This document shows, one piece after another, positions 52,161 to 60,940 of a stretch of 64,000 bases of DNA (the stretch's first letter is position 1; each line of letters begins with the position of its first letter). Source of the stretch: Paramagnetospirillum magneticum AMB-1 (GTDB lineage Bacteria; Pseudomonadota; Alphaproteobacteria; Rhodospirillales; Magnetospirillaceae); assembly GCF_000009985.1 (NCBI RefSeq), contig NC_007626.1, positions 620,001 through 684,000 on the forward strand. Reading direction: 5' to 3'. The notes under the pieces are model-generated. The model was not told where the DNA came from, searched no databases, and worked only from the letters and a program-made list of their open reading frames with translations. A program made the position numbers and the translations under genes.

Positions 52161-54641
52161 TCATGTCGCCCCCGACCCCACCGGCAGGCGTACCGTCACC
52201 ACCGTACCCTCGCCGGGCGCCGATGCCAATTCCACCCTTCCGCCATGGAGGTCGACGAAGCGCTGCACCAGGGCCAGGCCGATGCCGGAATCGTCGTCGG
52301 CCCGGCCGGCGGGCAAGGCTTCGCGCCGCCCGCCGGTGGCAAAGCCGCCGAACAGCCGCTCGCGCTGCTCATCCGAAAGGCCGGTGCCGGTGTCGCTGAT
52401 GGTCAGCGCCAGTTCCGACGGCCGCCGCTCGGCCCGCACGCTGACCTTTCCCCCCGACGGGGTGCGCTTCAAGGCGTTGCCCAGCAGGTTGAACAGCACC
52501 TGGCGCAGCCGGCGCTCGTCGGCGACGATCCAGCCGATGTCCAGGGGACAGTCGAAGTCAAGGGTGACCTTCTTTTCCCGCACCCTCTCGCGCACCAGCC
52601 CCAGCACGCCGGACAGCATGGGGTGGACGTCGACGGTGTCCAGTTCCAGGGCCATCTGCCCAGCCTCGATGGCGGCGAGATCGAGGATGTCGGAAATCAG
52701 CGCCTGCAGCCCCTGCCCCGCCTCGGTGATGCCGCGGGCGTATTCGTGCTGGCGCTTGTTGAGCTTGCCAAAATACTCGGCGGCCAGCATTTCGGAAAAG
52801 CCGATCACCGTGGTTAGCGGCTTTCTGACCTCGGCCGAGACATTGGCGATGAATTCGCTCTTCAGCAGGTCGGCGGCGGCCAGGGCCTCGTTGCGCTCGC
52901 GCAGGGCGCGCTCCACCCGGGCGGAATCGGTGACGTCCAGCCAGGTCAGCAGCATGGCGCCGTCGGGCAGCGGCACCGAGGCGAAGTCGACGATGGAATC
53001 GTCCAGGCGCTCGACCCGGCCGCTTTGGGGGGCGCGGGTGTTGAACAGGGCCATCAGGCGCTCGCGCATTTCGGGCCACACCGAGGCGCGTTCGGCGCCG
53101 CCTTCGAAATAGGGCCGGTGGGCCTCGACCAGTTCGTTGAGATGCGGCTCGGACTCCAGCATGGACGGGGCCAGATTCCAGATCCGGGCATAGGCCGGAT
53201 TGAACAGGCGCAGCCGGCCGTCACCCTTGAACACCGCCACGCCCTCGTGCAGATGGTCCAGGGTCTCGCGCTGGACCGCCAGGGCGGTATTGAACGAACG
53301 CTCCAGAGCCAGGGTGTCGGTGACGTCCTCGTAGGTGAAGATCAGGCCGCCATAGGGATGGGCGGCGATCATGCGCCGGAGCGTGCGGCCGTCGGGCAGG
53401 TGGAGCAGGGTCTCGGCGGCGTCGATCAGCGAGATGAAGCGCTTCAGCTCGTCTTCCTTGTAGGCGCGGTAATCGGCGACCTCGGGCAGCAGCCGCCGCT
53501 CGCGCAGGGAATCCAGCACGGCGCCGTAGGTGGGCTGGGCCGCCAGCCACTCGGCCTCCAGGCGCCACAGCCGGGTGAAGGCGGTGTTGAAGAAGGTGAG
53601 GCGGGTGTCGGTGGAAAAGATGGCGATGGCGGTAGCCAGATGCTCCAGCACCTGGGCGTGGGCGCTGGCATGACGGGCCAGCTCCTGCTGCAGCTCCTCG
53701 ACGCGGGTGAGGTCGAGGGCATAGCCGGCGGTCAGCAGGCCGCCATCCTCGGCCTCGAAGGGGGCCTCGGTGATCTCGGTGAAGCGGCGTTGGCCGCCCA
53801 GCACCAGATGGAAGGATTCTGACCGGGGCTCGCCGGCCGCCCGGGCGCGGGCCGCCAGGGCGCGGGCTTCGCGCACCGAGCCGTCCGAGGCCAGCTCGAT
53901 CTGTCCCGCCACCGCCGCCAGGGGCGAGGCCACGTCCACCGCCCGGGCATAGGCCCGGTTGACATGCAGCAGGGACAGGTCGTCGTCGCGGACCCAGGCG
54001 GGAATGGGCAATACGCCCAGCAATCCCTCGATCCGTTCGCGCTCGACCACCAGCCCGGCCAGGCGCGAGGCCAGCTCCGCCTCGAAGGCTGCCCCTTCCG
54101 TGACGTCGTGCATCCACACCAGATCGGCCAGGGCTGCGCCCTCGGGGCCGCAGGCGCGAACCCCCACCGCCCGGACGCGGCGCCCGCCGTCCCGCAGGCG
54201 CAATTCCAGCTCGAATCCCTGGCCCTCCTCGCGCAGGCGCCGCGCCGCGCTGTCCAACTGGGCGGCATCGGCGGCGGCGAAGGATTCCAGCACATCCATG
54301 AAGGCGGATTCCGTGCCGCCGAACAGACCCAGCAGCACGGCCAGACGCCGCGAGCAGATCTCGCGCTCGCCCAGCCAGGCGTAAAAGCCGTCGGGCGCGG
54401 CCAGCAGGCTCTCGGTCAGGCGATCGGCCAGGATGACGGCGCGACCGGCATCGGCGGCCAGACTCACCATGCGCCAGCGCAGCAGCGCCAGCACGGCCAG
54501 GGCCGGGACCAGGACCAGCAGGGCACCGATGCCCAGGGACAGGGGGTCGAAGCGCAGCGACGCCAGGGCCGGCGCCTCTTCGGCCGCCGCTCCGCCCGCC
54601 GCCAGCATCAACGCCAATCCCGCCGCGAAAGCCGCGCGCAT
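52161..54641 (-). CDS. divL: DivL-like sensor kinase lacking the phosphoacceptor histidine
   Basis: 826 residues. Signal-anchor region (about 1-22) and a second membrane segment (about 34-52), then several PAS domains (about 65-570) and a kinase core. The H-box reads FIANVSAEVRKPLTTVIGF: the position of the histidine is Ala603 where most kinases have His and Caulobacter DivL has Tyr. The helix after it, RQHEYARGITEAGQGLQALI, and the ATPase domain with N, G1 and G2 boxes are kept. Overall this resembles DivL, which regulates CckA. The missing histidine predicts no autophosphorylation. ATG 54641 with GGGGAG is preferred to an upstream start at 54695. Confidence 0.72.
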   Translation of the reverse strand: MRAAFAAGLALMLAAGGAAAEEAPALASLRFDPLSLGIGALLVLVPALAVLALLRWRMVSLAADAGRAVILADRLTESLLAAPDGFYAWLGEREICSRRLAVLLGLFGGTESAFMDVLESFAAADAAQLDSAARRLREEGQGFELELRLRDGGRRVRAVGVRACGPEGAALADLVWMHDVTEGAAFEAELASRLAGLVVERERIEGLLGVLPIPAWVRDDDLSLLHVNRAYARAVDVASPLAAVAGQIELASDGSVREARALAARARAAGEPRSESFHLVLGGQRRFTEITEAPFEAEDGGLLTAGYALDLTRVEELQQELARHASAHAQVLEHLATAIAIFSTDTRLTFFNTAFTRLWRLEAEWLAAQPTYGAVLDSLRERRLLPEVADYRAYKEDELKRFISLIDAAETLLHLPDGRTLRRMIAAHPYGGLIFTYEDVTDTLALERSFNTALAVQRETLDHLHEGVAVFKGDGRLRLFNPAYARIWNLAPSMLESEPHLNELVEAHRPYFEGGAERASVWPEMRERLMALFNTRAPQSGRVERLDDSIVDFASVPLPDGAMLLTWLDVTDSARVERALRERNEALAAADLLKSEFIANVSAEVRKPLTTVIGFSEMLAAEYFGKLNKRQHEYARGITEAGQGLQALISDILDLAAIEAGQMALELDTVDVHPMLSGVLGLVRERVREKKVTLDFDCPLDIGWIVADERRLRQVLFNLLGNALKRTPSGGKVSVRAERRPSELALTISDTGTGLSDEQRERLFGGFATGGRREALPAGRADDDSGIGLALVQRFVDLHGGRVELASAPGEGTVVTVRLPVGSGAT

Positions 54642-54754
54642 TCCATCATCTCCCCATAGGGGTCCCAAAGTGCCGATGCGCGGCGCAAAAGACAAGGGGT
54701 GGTTGCCCCTTTGCCCCGCTGCTGCTACACCTCGCCCGTTCCTGGGGAGTGAGA

Positions 54755-55336
54755 ATGATGCTGAAGGGCCTTTACGACTGGATGATGGCCAAGGCGGCCC
54801 ACCGTCACGCCATCTGGTGGCTGGCCGCCATCTCGTTCATCGAAAGCTCGTTCTTCCCCATTCCGCCCGACGTCATGCTGATTCCCATGGTGATCGCCGC
54901 GCCCACCCGCTGGCTGCGCATCGCCATGGTCTGCACCGCGTCCTCGGTGGCGGGCGGCTATCTCGGCTATGCCATCGGCCACTTCGCCATGGATTCCATC
55001 GGCATGGCCATCCTGGGCGCCTTCCATCTGCAGGAAAAGTTCCTGGCCCTGAAGCCGATCATCGATGAATGGGGCGTGTGGTTCATCATCGTCAAGGGCG
55101 CCACCCCCATTCCCTACAAGCTGGTGACCATCACCGCCGGCGCCTTCGACTTCGACCTGATGAAGTTCACCTTCGCCTCGGTGGTGGCGCGTGGCATGCG
55201 CTTCGTGCTGGTGGCGGCGCTGCTGTGGAAGTTCGGTCCGCCCGTGCGCGAGTTCGTCGAGCGGCGCCTGAAGCTGGTCACCACGGTGTTCGTCATCGTG
55301 CTGGTGGGCGGCTTCTTCATGGTGAAGCTGCTGTAG
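54755..55336 (+). CDS. Membrane protein of the DedA/YqaA (SNARE-associated) family
   Basis: 193 residues with several membrane segments. Family landmarks: SFIESSFFPIPPDVMLIPM (about 30-48), GGYLGYAIGHF and FIIVKGATPIPYKLVTITAG with the conserved Pro and charged loop. DedA-related proteins are linked to lipid flipping and envelope homeostasis; function here is inferred. ATG 54755 follows GGGGAG; divergent from the DivL-like gene. Confidence 0.85.
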   Translation: MMLKGLYDWMMAKAAHRHAIWWLAAISFIESSFFPIPPDVMLIPMVIAAPTRWLRIAMVCTASSVAGGYLGYAIGHFAMDSIGMAILGAFHLQEKFLALKPIIDEWGVWFIIVKGATPIPYKLVTITAGAFDFDLMKFTFASVVARGMRFVLVAALLWKFGPPVREFVERRLKLVTTVFVIVLVGGFFMVKLL

Positions 55337-55623
55337 GGCAGGGCTTATCTAAAGGTTGATAAACTTCGGACTCGGCAGGCAAAGCCCTTGCTGATCTCCC
55401 TTGCTTGAATTATTCTACTTCTCACTCTGGCGCTCCTCCCCGCTCCCCCCACTCCGCTGGGATGGGCGACCAGGGCCCACCGCTCAATCTCAGGGAGACG
55501 GGTGGGAAGCAAAGGGCTCAGCTCGCGCCACCCTCCCCCCATAAGGGGCGCGAAGCGGCCACGGGCGGCGAGGGACGGGGCCGGGCAACCAGCCTTCCAT
55601 CCCTCGCCGGCCCATAAATCCCG
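55337..55623. other. Non-coding stretch between the DedA-like gene and fliJ
   Basis: 287 bases between convergent genes. AT-richer near 55350-55425, then C-rich on the plus strand. Short inverted segments such as AAGGGCTCAGC occur, but no strong terminator or gene is supported. Confidence 0.4.
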
Positions 55624-56058
55624 TCAGCCCTCTTCCTTGTCCTTGCGGCGATGAATGTTCAGTCCGATTTCGTCCAGGAAGGCCTGTTCCTTCTTGTCGC
55701 GTTCGGCCTGGGCGCGGCGCTCACGTTCCTTTTGGGTGATTTCGTAGGTCTTCAGCTCGTTGAAGGCCTCGGCCAGTTCGTCGCGGGCCTTGACGATTTC
55801 GCGGCGCACCTGCTCCAGCATCTGCATCAGCTGCTCGCGCCGGGCCAGCCAGGCATTGGCGAAGGTGGCATAGGCAAAGCCCACGCCCACGGCATCATCG
55901 GACGCCACCCGTTGCTCCTGAATCAGGGTCTGCTCGGCGTGGTGGATGGCGGCCAGGATCTCGTCCTCGCGGCCCTGCAGCGCCACCAGGACCCGCTGCT
56001 TCTCGTCCACGTTCCACTTGGACAGGCGGATGAGGGTCTTGAGGCCCTTGTTGGCCAT
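55624..56058 (-). CDS. fliJ: Flagellar export protein FliJ-like
   Basis: 144 residues, nearly all helix and coiled coil (about 8-125), very rich in Arg, Glu, Gln and Lys. Starts LKTLIRLSKWNVDEKQRVL, the usual FliJ N-terminus. FliJ is a soluble coupling factor of FliI and FlhA. Starts 7 bp after fliI on the same strand. Confidence 0.85.
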   Translation of the reverse strand: MANKGLKTLIRLSKWNVDEKQRVLVALQGREDEILAAIHHAEQTLIQEQRVASDDAVGVGFAYATFANAWLARREQLMQMLEQVRREIVKARDELAEAFNELKTYEITQKERERRAQAERDKKEQAFLDEIGLNIHRRKDKEEG

Positions 56059-56065
56059 TCAGGAC

Positions 56066-57424
56066 CTACTTCCGCCCCATGCCGTCGCCGTCGAACGGCA
56101 TGCCCAGCACCTCGGCCAGCTGGGCGTAGCAGGTCTGCAGGGTGGTGGCTTCGGTCTTCAGCTGGCCCAGAAAGGCTTCGATGGCCGGATAGTAGTGGAT
56201 GGCTTCGTCCACCTTGGGATCGGTGCCGCGGCGATAGGCGCCCAGGCGGATCAGCTCGGCCATGTCCTCGTAGGTGGACAGCAGCGAGCGGGCGCGGCGC
56301 ACCAGATCGTTTTCCTGCTGATTGTTGCAGCCGGGCATGGTTCGGCTGACCGAGCGCAGGATGTTGATGGCGGGATAGCGGCCGCGTTCGGCGATGGAAC
56401 GGTCCAGCACGATGTGTCCGTCCAGGATGCCGCGCACCGCGTCGGCGATGGGCTCGTTATGGTCGTCGGCGTCCACCAGCACGGTGAACAGGCCGGTGAT
56501 GGAGCCCTTGCCCACGCCGGGACCGGCCCGCTCCAGCAGGCGAGGTAATTCGGCGAAGACGGTGGGCGTATAGCCCTTCGACGCCGGCGGTTCGCCCGCC
56601 GACAGCGAAATCTCGCGCTGGGCCATGGCGAAGCGGGTCACCGAATCCATCATGCACAGCACGTCGAGACCCTGGTCGCGGAAGAATTCGGCCACGGTCA
56701 GGGTCATATAGGCCGCCTGGCGGCGCATCAGCGGGCTTTCGTCCGAGGTGGAGACCACCACTACCGAGCGCTTCATGCCCTCGGGGCCCAAATCGTCCTC
56801 GATGAATTCGCGGGCTTCGCGGCCGCGTTCGCCGATCAGGCCCAGCACCGAGATGTCGGCCGAGGTGTTGCGCGCCATCATGGACATCAGCGACGACTTA
56901 CCCACGCCCGACCCGGCGAAGATGCCCATGCGCTGGCCGCGGCAGCAGGTGAGGAAGGCGTTGACCGAACGCAGGCCCAGATCGATCTTGCCCGACACCC
57001 GCGAGCGGGAATGGGCCGAAGGCGGCTGGGCCTTGACCGGATAGGCGGTGTCGCCGCCGGGCAGGGGGCCGAGCCCGTCCACCGGCTCGCCGAAGCCGTT
57101 GATCACCCGGCCCAGCCAGCCGCGATCGGGAAAGACCACCGGCTCGGCATCCTGCACCTCGGTGCGGCAGCCCAGGCCGATGCCCTCGATGGGGGAATAG
57201 GGCATCAGCAGGGCGCGGCCCTGCCGAAATCCCACCACTTCGCAGATCACCCGGCGGCCGTCGCGGGCCACCACGTTGCAGCGATCACCCACGGAAATGG
57301 TGCGCTGGACGCCGCCGGCCTCCAGCAACATGCCCTGAACGGCAGCAATCTGGCCGTAAACCTGGATGTTGGAGACCCGTTCGATGTCGCTGATCAGGTT
57401 GCGGACCAGGAATTTCAATTGCAC
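56066..57424 (-). CDS. fliI: Flagellum-specific ATPase FliI
   Basis: 452 residues. Walker A GIFAGSGVGKSSLM (about 167-180), Walker B LDVLCMMDSVTRFAMAQRE, and SAGEPPASKGYTPTVFAELP typical of FliI rather than F-type beta subunit. Start is GTG 57424 with GGAAGGG upstream. Divergent from ctrA; the 85-bp intergenic holds a CtrA half-site, and fliJ follows. Confidence 0.95.
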   Translation of the reverse strand: MQLKFLVRNLISDIERVSNIQVYGQIAAVQGMLLEAGGVQRTISVGDRCNVVARDGRRVICEVVGFRQGRALLMPYSPIEGIGLGCRTEVQDAEPVVFPDRGWLGRVINGFGEPVDGLGPLPGGDTAYPVKAQPPSAHSRSRVSGKIDLGLRSVNAFLTCCRGQRMGIFAGSGVGKSSLMSMMARNTSADISVLGLIGERGREAREFIEDDLGPEGMKRSVVVVSTSDESPLMRRQAAYMTLTVAEFFRDQGLDVLCMMDSVTRFAMAQREISLSAGEPPASKGYTPTVFAELPRLLERAGPGVGKGSITGLFTVLVDADDHNEPIADAVRGILDGHIVLDRSIAERGRYPAINILRSVSRTMPGCNNQQENDLVRRARSLLSTYEDMAELIRLGAYRRGTDPKVDEAIHYYPAIEAFLGQLKTEATTLQTCYAQLAEVLGMPFDGDGMGRK

Positions 57425-57465
57425 CGCCCCTTCCAGCCGCCTTGAACTCGTCAGAATACACCCGT

Positions 57466-57473
57466 ATGGTTAA
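57466..57473 (-). promoter_or_regulatory. CtrA half-site (TTAACCAT) between fliI and ctrA
   Basis: TTAACCAT on the minus strand (57466-57473), matching the eight-base CtrA half-site class. It is 42 bases from the fliI start and 36 from the ctrA start. Confidence 0.55.
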
Positions 57474-57509
57474 CACATCGTAGAGACGGATGGGACCGGG
57501 GACCTTACG

Positions 57510-58226
57510 ATGCGAGTCTTGGTGGTCGAAGACGACCAGTTGATGTCCAGAGCGATCGAATCCATGCTCAAAGCCGAGGGCATGGTGGTGGATACCACTG
57601 CTTTGGGCGAAGACGGCCTGGAGATCGGCAAGCTCTACGATTACGACATCATCCTGCTGGACCTGATGCTGCCCGACATGGACGGCTATGAAGTGCTGCG
57701 CCGCCTGCGATCGGCGCGCATCGACACGCCGGTGCTCATTCTGTCGGGCCTGTCCGAACCGGACAAGAAGATCAAGGGCCTGGGCTCGGGGGCCGACGAT
57801 TACCTGACCAAGCCGTTCGACAAGGGCGAACTGGTGGCCCGCATCCAGGCCATCGTGCGGCGCTCCAAGGGGCATGCCCAGTCGGTGATCGACACCGGCA
57901 AGCTGTCGGTGAACCTGGACGCCCGCACCGTCGCGGTGACTGGCGACCCGCTGCACCTCACCGCCAAGGAATACGGCATCCTGGAACTGCTCAGCTTGCG
58001 CAAGGGCCAGACCCTGACCAAGGAACAGTTCCTAAACCACCTCTATGGCGGCATCGACGAGCCCGAGCTGAAGATCATCGACGTCTTCATCTGCAAGCTC
58101 AGGAAGAAGCTGGCCACCGCCACCGGCGGCGAATCCTACATCGAGACGGTGTGGGGACGCGGCTATGTGCTGCGCGACCCCGACATGCCCGCCGTCAATT
58201 CCAACAAGGCCGGCGCGGCGGAGTGA
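57510..58226 (+). CDS. ctrA: Cell-cycle response regulator CtrA
   Basis: 238 residues, OmpR-family. Receiver domain with phosphorylation site LLDLMLPDMDG (Asp51) and VLILSGLSEPDKKIKGLGSG, then a winged-helix domain with LTAKEYGILELLSLRKG and VFICKLRKKLA, the highly conserved CtrA recognition region. In Rhodospirillales, CtrA is generally not essential and mainly controls motility. Divergent from fliI. C-terminus extends about 10 residues beyond the DNA-binding domain. Confidence 0.95.
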   Translation: MRVLVVEDDQLMSRAIESMLKAEGMVVDTTALGEDGLEIGKLYDYDIILLDLMLPDMDGYEVLRRLRSARIDTPVLILSGLSEPDKKIKGLGSGADDYLTKPFDKGELVARIQAIVRRSKGHAQSVIDTGKLSVNLDARTVAVTGDPLHLTAKEYGILELLSLRKGQTLTKEQFLNHLYGGIDEPELKIIDVFICKLRKKLATATGGESYIETVWGRGYVLRDPDMPAVNSNKAGAAE

Positions 58227-58230
58227 TTCA

Positions 58231-58410
58231 TTGGGCACTCGCCCAACCCCATCTGCTCGCTTCGCTCGTCCCTTCAGGACCGCACCTTCGGTGCGTCGTT
58301 TGCCCCTGCGGGGCTGCACGGGGCCAATGCCCCGGCCCCATTTCTATTTATAAATCAAAGGGAGGTTTGGAGGCATCGCCTCCAACCGGGGTTACGGGGC
58401 GGGAGCCCCG
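58231..58410. repeat. Composite GC-hairpin repeat cluster, copy 6 (longest)
   Basis: At least six modules between convergent ctrA and ubiB: TTGGGC/GCCCAA (58231-58246), CGCACC/GGTGCG (58281-58295), GCCCC/GGGGC (58302-58314), GGGGC/GCCCC (58320-58333), an AT-rich linker, TTGGAGGC/GCCTCCAA (58367-58385) and CGGGGC/GCCCCG (58395-58410). The last two modules and their spacing match the cluster at 18177-18218. Confidence 0.8.
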
Positions 58411-58419
58411 CATCGCCCC

Positions 58420-59961
58420 CTATTTCAGATACAGCGCCACCGCCAGACCGGCGGCGATGACCCAGGCCAGCAGGGGCGAGGGGCGGCGCAGGCGGCCCTG
58501 GTCGGGGAACATGGCCTTGACCGTGTCGGGGTGCAGCTTGAGCCCCTGATTGACCAGCATGGAATAGGTCTTCTCGGTCTCGGCCAGCAGGCGGGGCAGG
58601 CGCTCCAGCGAGCCGACCACGCTGCTGAAGGTTTCGCGCACCCGGGCCTCGGGGCCGAGATTCTCGCGCATCCAGCCTTCGATCAGCGGCTGGGCCAGAT
58701 GCCACATATTGATGTTGGGGTCGAGGATGCGCCCGACGCCCTCGGCCACCAGCATGCTCTTTTGCAGCAGCAGCAATTGCGGCTGGGTTTCCATGGCGAA
58801 GGTCTCGGTGACCTGGAACAGCTGGCCCAGCAGCTTGGCGATGGAGATTTCGTGCAGCGGACGGCCCAGGATGGGCTCGGCGATGGAGCGACAGGCCTGG
58901 GTGAAGGTGTCCAGGGACTGGTCGGCGGGCACATAGCCGGCGGCGAAGTGTACTTCGGCCACCTTGCGGTAATCGCCCGACAGGAAACCCAGCAGCATCT
59001 CGCCCAGGAAGCGCCGCGTGCTTTTGTCGACACGGCCCATGATGCCGAAATCCATGGCGATCAGCTGACCGCCCTTGCCGATGAACAGGTTGCCCGGATG
59101 CATGTCGGCGTGGAAGAAGCCGTCGCGGAACACCTGGTTGAACATGGCTTCGGCGGCCTTGGCCAGCACGTCGACGGGGTCGATGCCCGCCGCCCGCATG
59201 CGGTCCACCTCGTCCACCGGAATGCCCGAGACCCGTTCCAGGGTCAAAAGGCGCTTACCGGTGCGCAGCCAGTCGACTTCGGGCACCTTGAAATTGTCAT
59301 CGCCGCGGAAGTTCTCGGCCAGTTCCGAGGCGGCGGCGGCCTCGAAGCGGAGATCCATCTCCAGGGTGACGGATTCCTCGAAGGTCTTGACCGTTTCCAC
59401 CGGCTTGAGGCGGCGCAGCCGGGGAACGGCCAGCTCCGCCCACTCGGCCAGCCAGTACAGCAGGTCGATGTCGCGGTGGAACTTGGCCTCGACCCCGGGG
59501 CGCAGCACCTTGACCGCCACTTCGCGGCCTTCGCGGGTGGTGGCGAAGTGCACTTGGGCGATAGAGGCGGCGGCCACGGGGATGTCGTCGAAGGCGGAAT
59601 AGAAATTGGACAGCGGCCCGCCCAGTTCCTCCTCGATGATGCGCCGGGCATCCTCGGGCGGGAAGGGGGGCAGCTTGTCTTGCAGCCCCGACAGATCGGC
59701 GGCCATTTCCTCGCCCAGCAGGTCGGCGCGGGTGGACAGGGCCTGGCCCAGCTTGATGAAGGACGGTCCCAGCTCGGCCAGGGCGGCGGCGAGGCGCTCG
59801 CCCGGCCGCCCCGAACTGGCCGGACGGCGGCCGCCGCGCAGCAGCTTCGAGCCGAAGCGCGCGATGGGCAGATAGTCTTCCAGCAGGAACAAGGCGTCGT
59901 GGCGAGCCAGGACGCGGCCGATGGTCAGCAGGCGGTTGAGGTTGCGAAACGACCTGATCAT
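58420..59961 (-). CDS. ubiB: Ubiquinone biosynthesis protein kinase-like UbiB
   Basis: 513 residues. The UbiB-specific KxGQ motif is in GPSFIKLGQALSTRADLL (about 65-82); alanine-rich nucleotide loop AAASIAQVHFA; kinase-like motifs FFHADMHPGNLFIG and AMDFGIMGRVDKS. Two C-terminal membrane segments at the end (LLAWVIAAGLAVALYL). It supports ubiquinone synthesis as an atypical ATPase. Follows ubiE by 154 bp with an inverted-repeat element between. Confidence 0.94.
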   Translation of the reverse strand: MIRSFRNLNRLLTIGRVLARHDALFLLEDYLPIARFGSKLLRGGRRPASSGRPGERLAAALAELGPSFIKLGQALSTRADLLGEEMAADLSGLQDKLPPFPPEDARRIIEEELGGPLSNFYSAFDDIPVAAASIAQVHFATTREGREVAVKVLRPGVEAKFHRDIDLLYWLAEWAELAVPRLRRLKPVETVKTFEESVTLEMDLRFEAAAASELAENFRGDDNFKVPEVDWLRTGKRLLTLERVSGIPVDEVDRMRAAGIDPVDVLAKAAEAMFNQVFRDGFFHADMHPGNLFIGKGGQLIAMDFGIMGRVDKSTRRFLGEMLLGFLSGDYRKVAEVHFAAGYVPADQSLDTFTQACRSIAEPILGRPLHEISIAKLLGQLFQVTETFAMETQPQLLLLQKSMLVAEGVGRILDPNINMWHLAQPLIEGWMRENLGPEARVRETFSSVVGSLERLPRLLAETEKTYSMLVNQGLKLHPDTVKAMFPDQGRLRRPSPLLAWVIAAGLAVALYLK

Positions 59962-59989
59962 GGCGACAGGCCTTCGACCTGTCTTGCAT

Positions 59990-60094
59990 TGTCATCCCGA
60001 GCGATAGCGAGGGATCTCCGCTTGGACTGCCGGGTCCGATTCGGAACCGCCGGATCAGGACGAGATCCCTCCTCCCGATGGTCGTCGGGATGAC
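59990..60094. repeat. MITE-like inverted-repeat element, copy 2
   Basis: About 105 bp between ubiE and ubiB, bounded by TGTCATCCCGA and TCGGGATGAC, with internal GCGAGGGATCTC and GAGATCCCT. Similar to 27231-27331 at both ends but differing in the centre. Confidence 0.8.
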
Positions 60095-60115
60095 GGTTCG
60101 CCTCACCGGGCGCCA

Positions 60116-60874
60116 TCATATCCGCCACCCCGAATGGATGGCGGCGATGCCCGCCGACAGGTTGCGGACCTCGACGCGGGAGAAGCCGGCGGCCTCGACC
60201 ATGGCTGCCATTTCCTCCTGGGGCGGGAACTTGCGGATGCTTTCCACCAGATACTGATAGGCCTCGGCATTGCCGGTGACCATGCCGCCCACCTTGGGCA
60301 GCACGTTGAAGGAATAGGCGTCATAGGCCTCGCGCAGGCCCGGCACGATGACGCGGGAGAATTCCAGGCACATGAAGCGCCCGCCGGGACGCAGCACCCG
60401 ATAGGCCTCGGCGATGGCCTTGTCCCAATGGGTGACGTTGCGCAGGCAGAAGGCGATGGTGTAGCGGTCGACCGACCGGTCGGGTATGGGCAAGTCCTCG
60501 GCATTGCCGCACACCCAGGTCAGGCCGCCCACCAGATTGCGGTCCACGGCGCGGTCGCGGCCGACGGACAGCATCTCGCGGTTGATGTCGCAGACGGTGA
60601 CGGGGCCGCCACCGCGCTTTCGCCAGCCGAAGGCGATGTCGCCGGTGCCGCCGCCCACGTCCAGCAGGGTCTGGTCGGGCCGGGGCCGCAGCATGTCGAG
60701 GAACGCCGACTTCCACAGGCGGTGCACGCCGGCGCTCATCAGATCGTTCATCAGGTCGTATTTGGACGCCACCGAATCGAAGACGCCGCGGACGAGGGAA
60801 ACCTTCTCGTCCTCGGCCACGGTCTTGAAGCCGAAATGGGTGGTGCCGTCGTTATGAGAGTGGCTGTCGGTCAT
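60116..60874 (-). CDS. ubiE: Ubiquinone/menaquinone C-methyltransferase
   Basis: 252 residues. SAM-binding motif TLLDVGGGTGDIAFGW (about 71-86), family segments FGFKTVAEDEK at the N-terminus, NAEDLPIPDRSVDRYTIAF and GGRFMCLEFSRV. Methylates the quinone ring in ubiquinone synthesis, and menaquinone where present. Divergent from mutM; upstream of ubiB on the same strand, as in many alphaproteobacteria. Confidence 0.95.
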   Translation of the reverse strand: MTDSHSHNDGTTHFGFKTVAEDEKVSLVRGVFDSVASKYDLMNDLMSAGVHRLWKSAFLDMLRPRPDQTLLDVGGGTGDIAFGWRKRGGGPVTVCDINREMLSVGRDRAVDRNLVGGLTWVCGNAEDLPIPDRSVDRYTIAFCLRNVTHWDKAIAEAYRVLRPGGRFMCLEFSRVIVPGLREAYDAYSFNVLPKVGGMVTGNAEAYQYLVESIRKFPPQEEMAAMVEAAGFSRVEVRNLSAGIAAIHSGWRI

Positions 60875-60940
60875 GGGGCGGCACCTTATCGCGGAAATTC
60901 GTCGCTGTCACGGGGCGGAGCCTGCCTTATACTCCCCGCC

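Noticed and set aside
55345..55542. Minus-strand 65-codon frame after fliJ
   Set aside because: No start signal, low-complexity product, located in a non-coding spacer between convergent genes.
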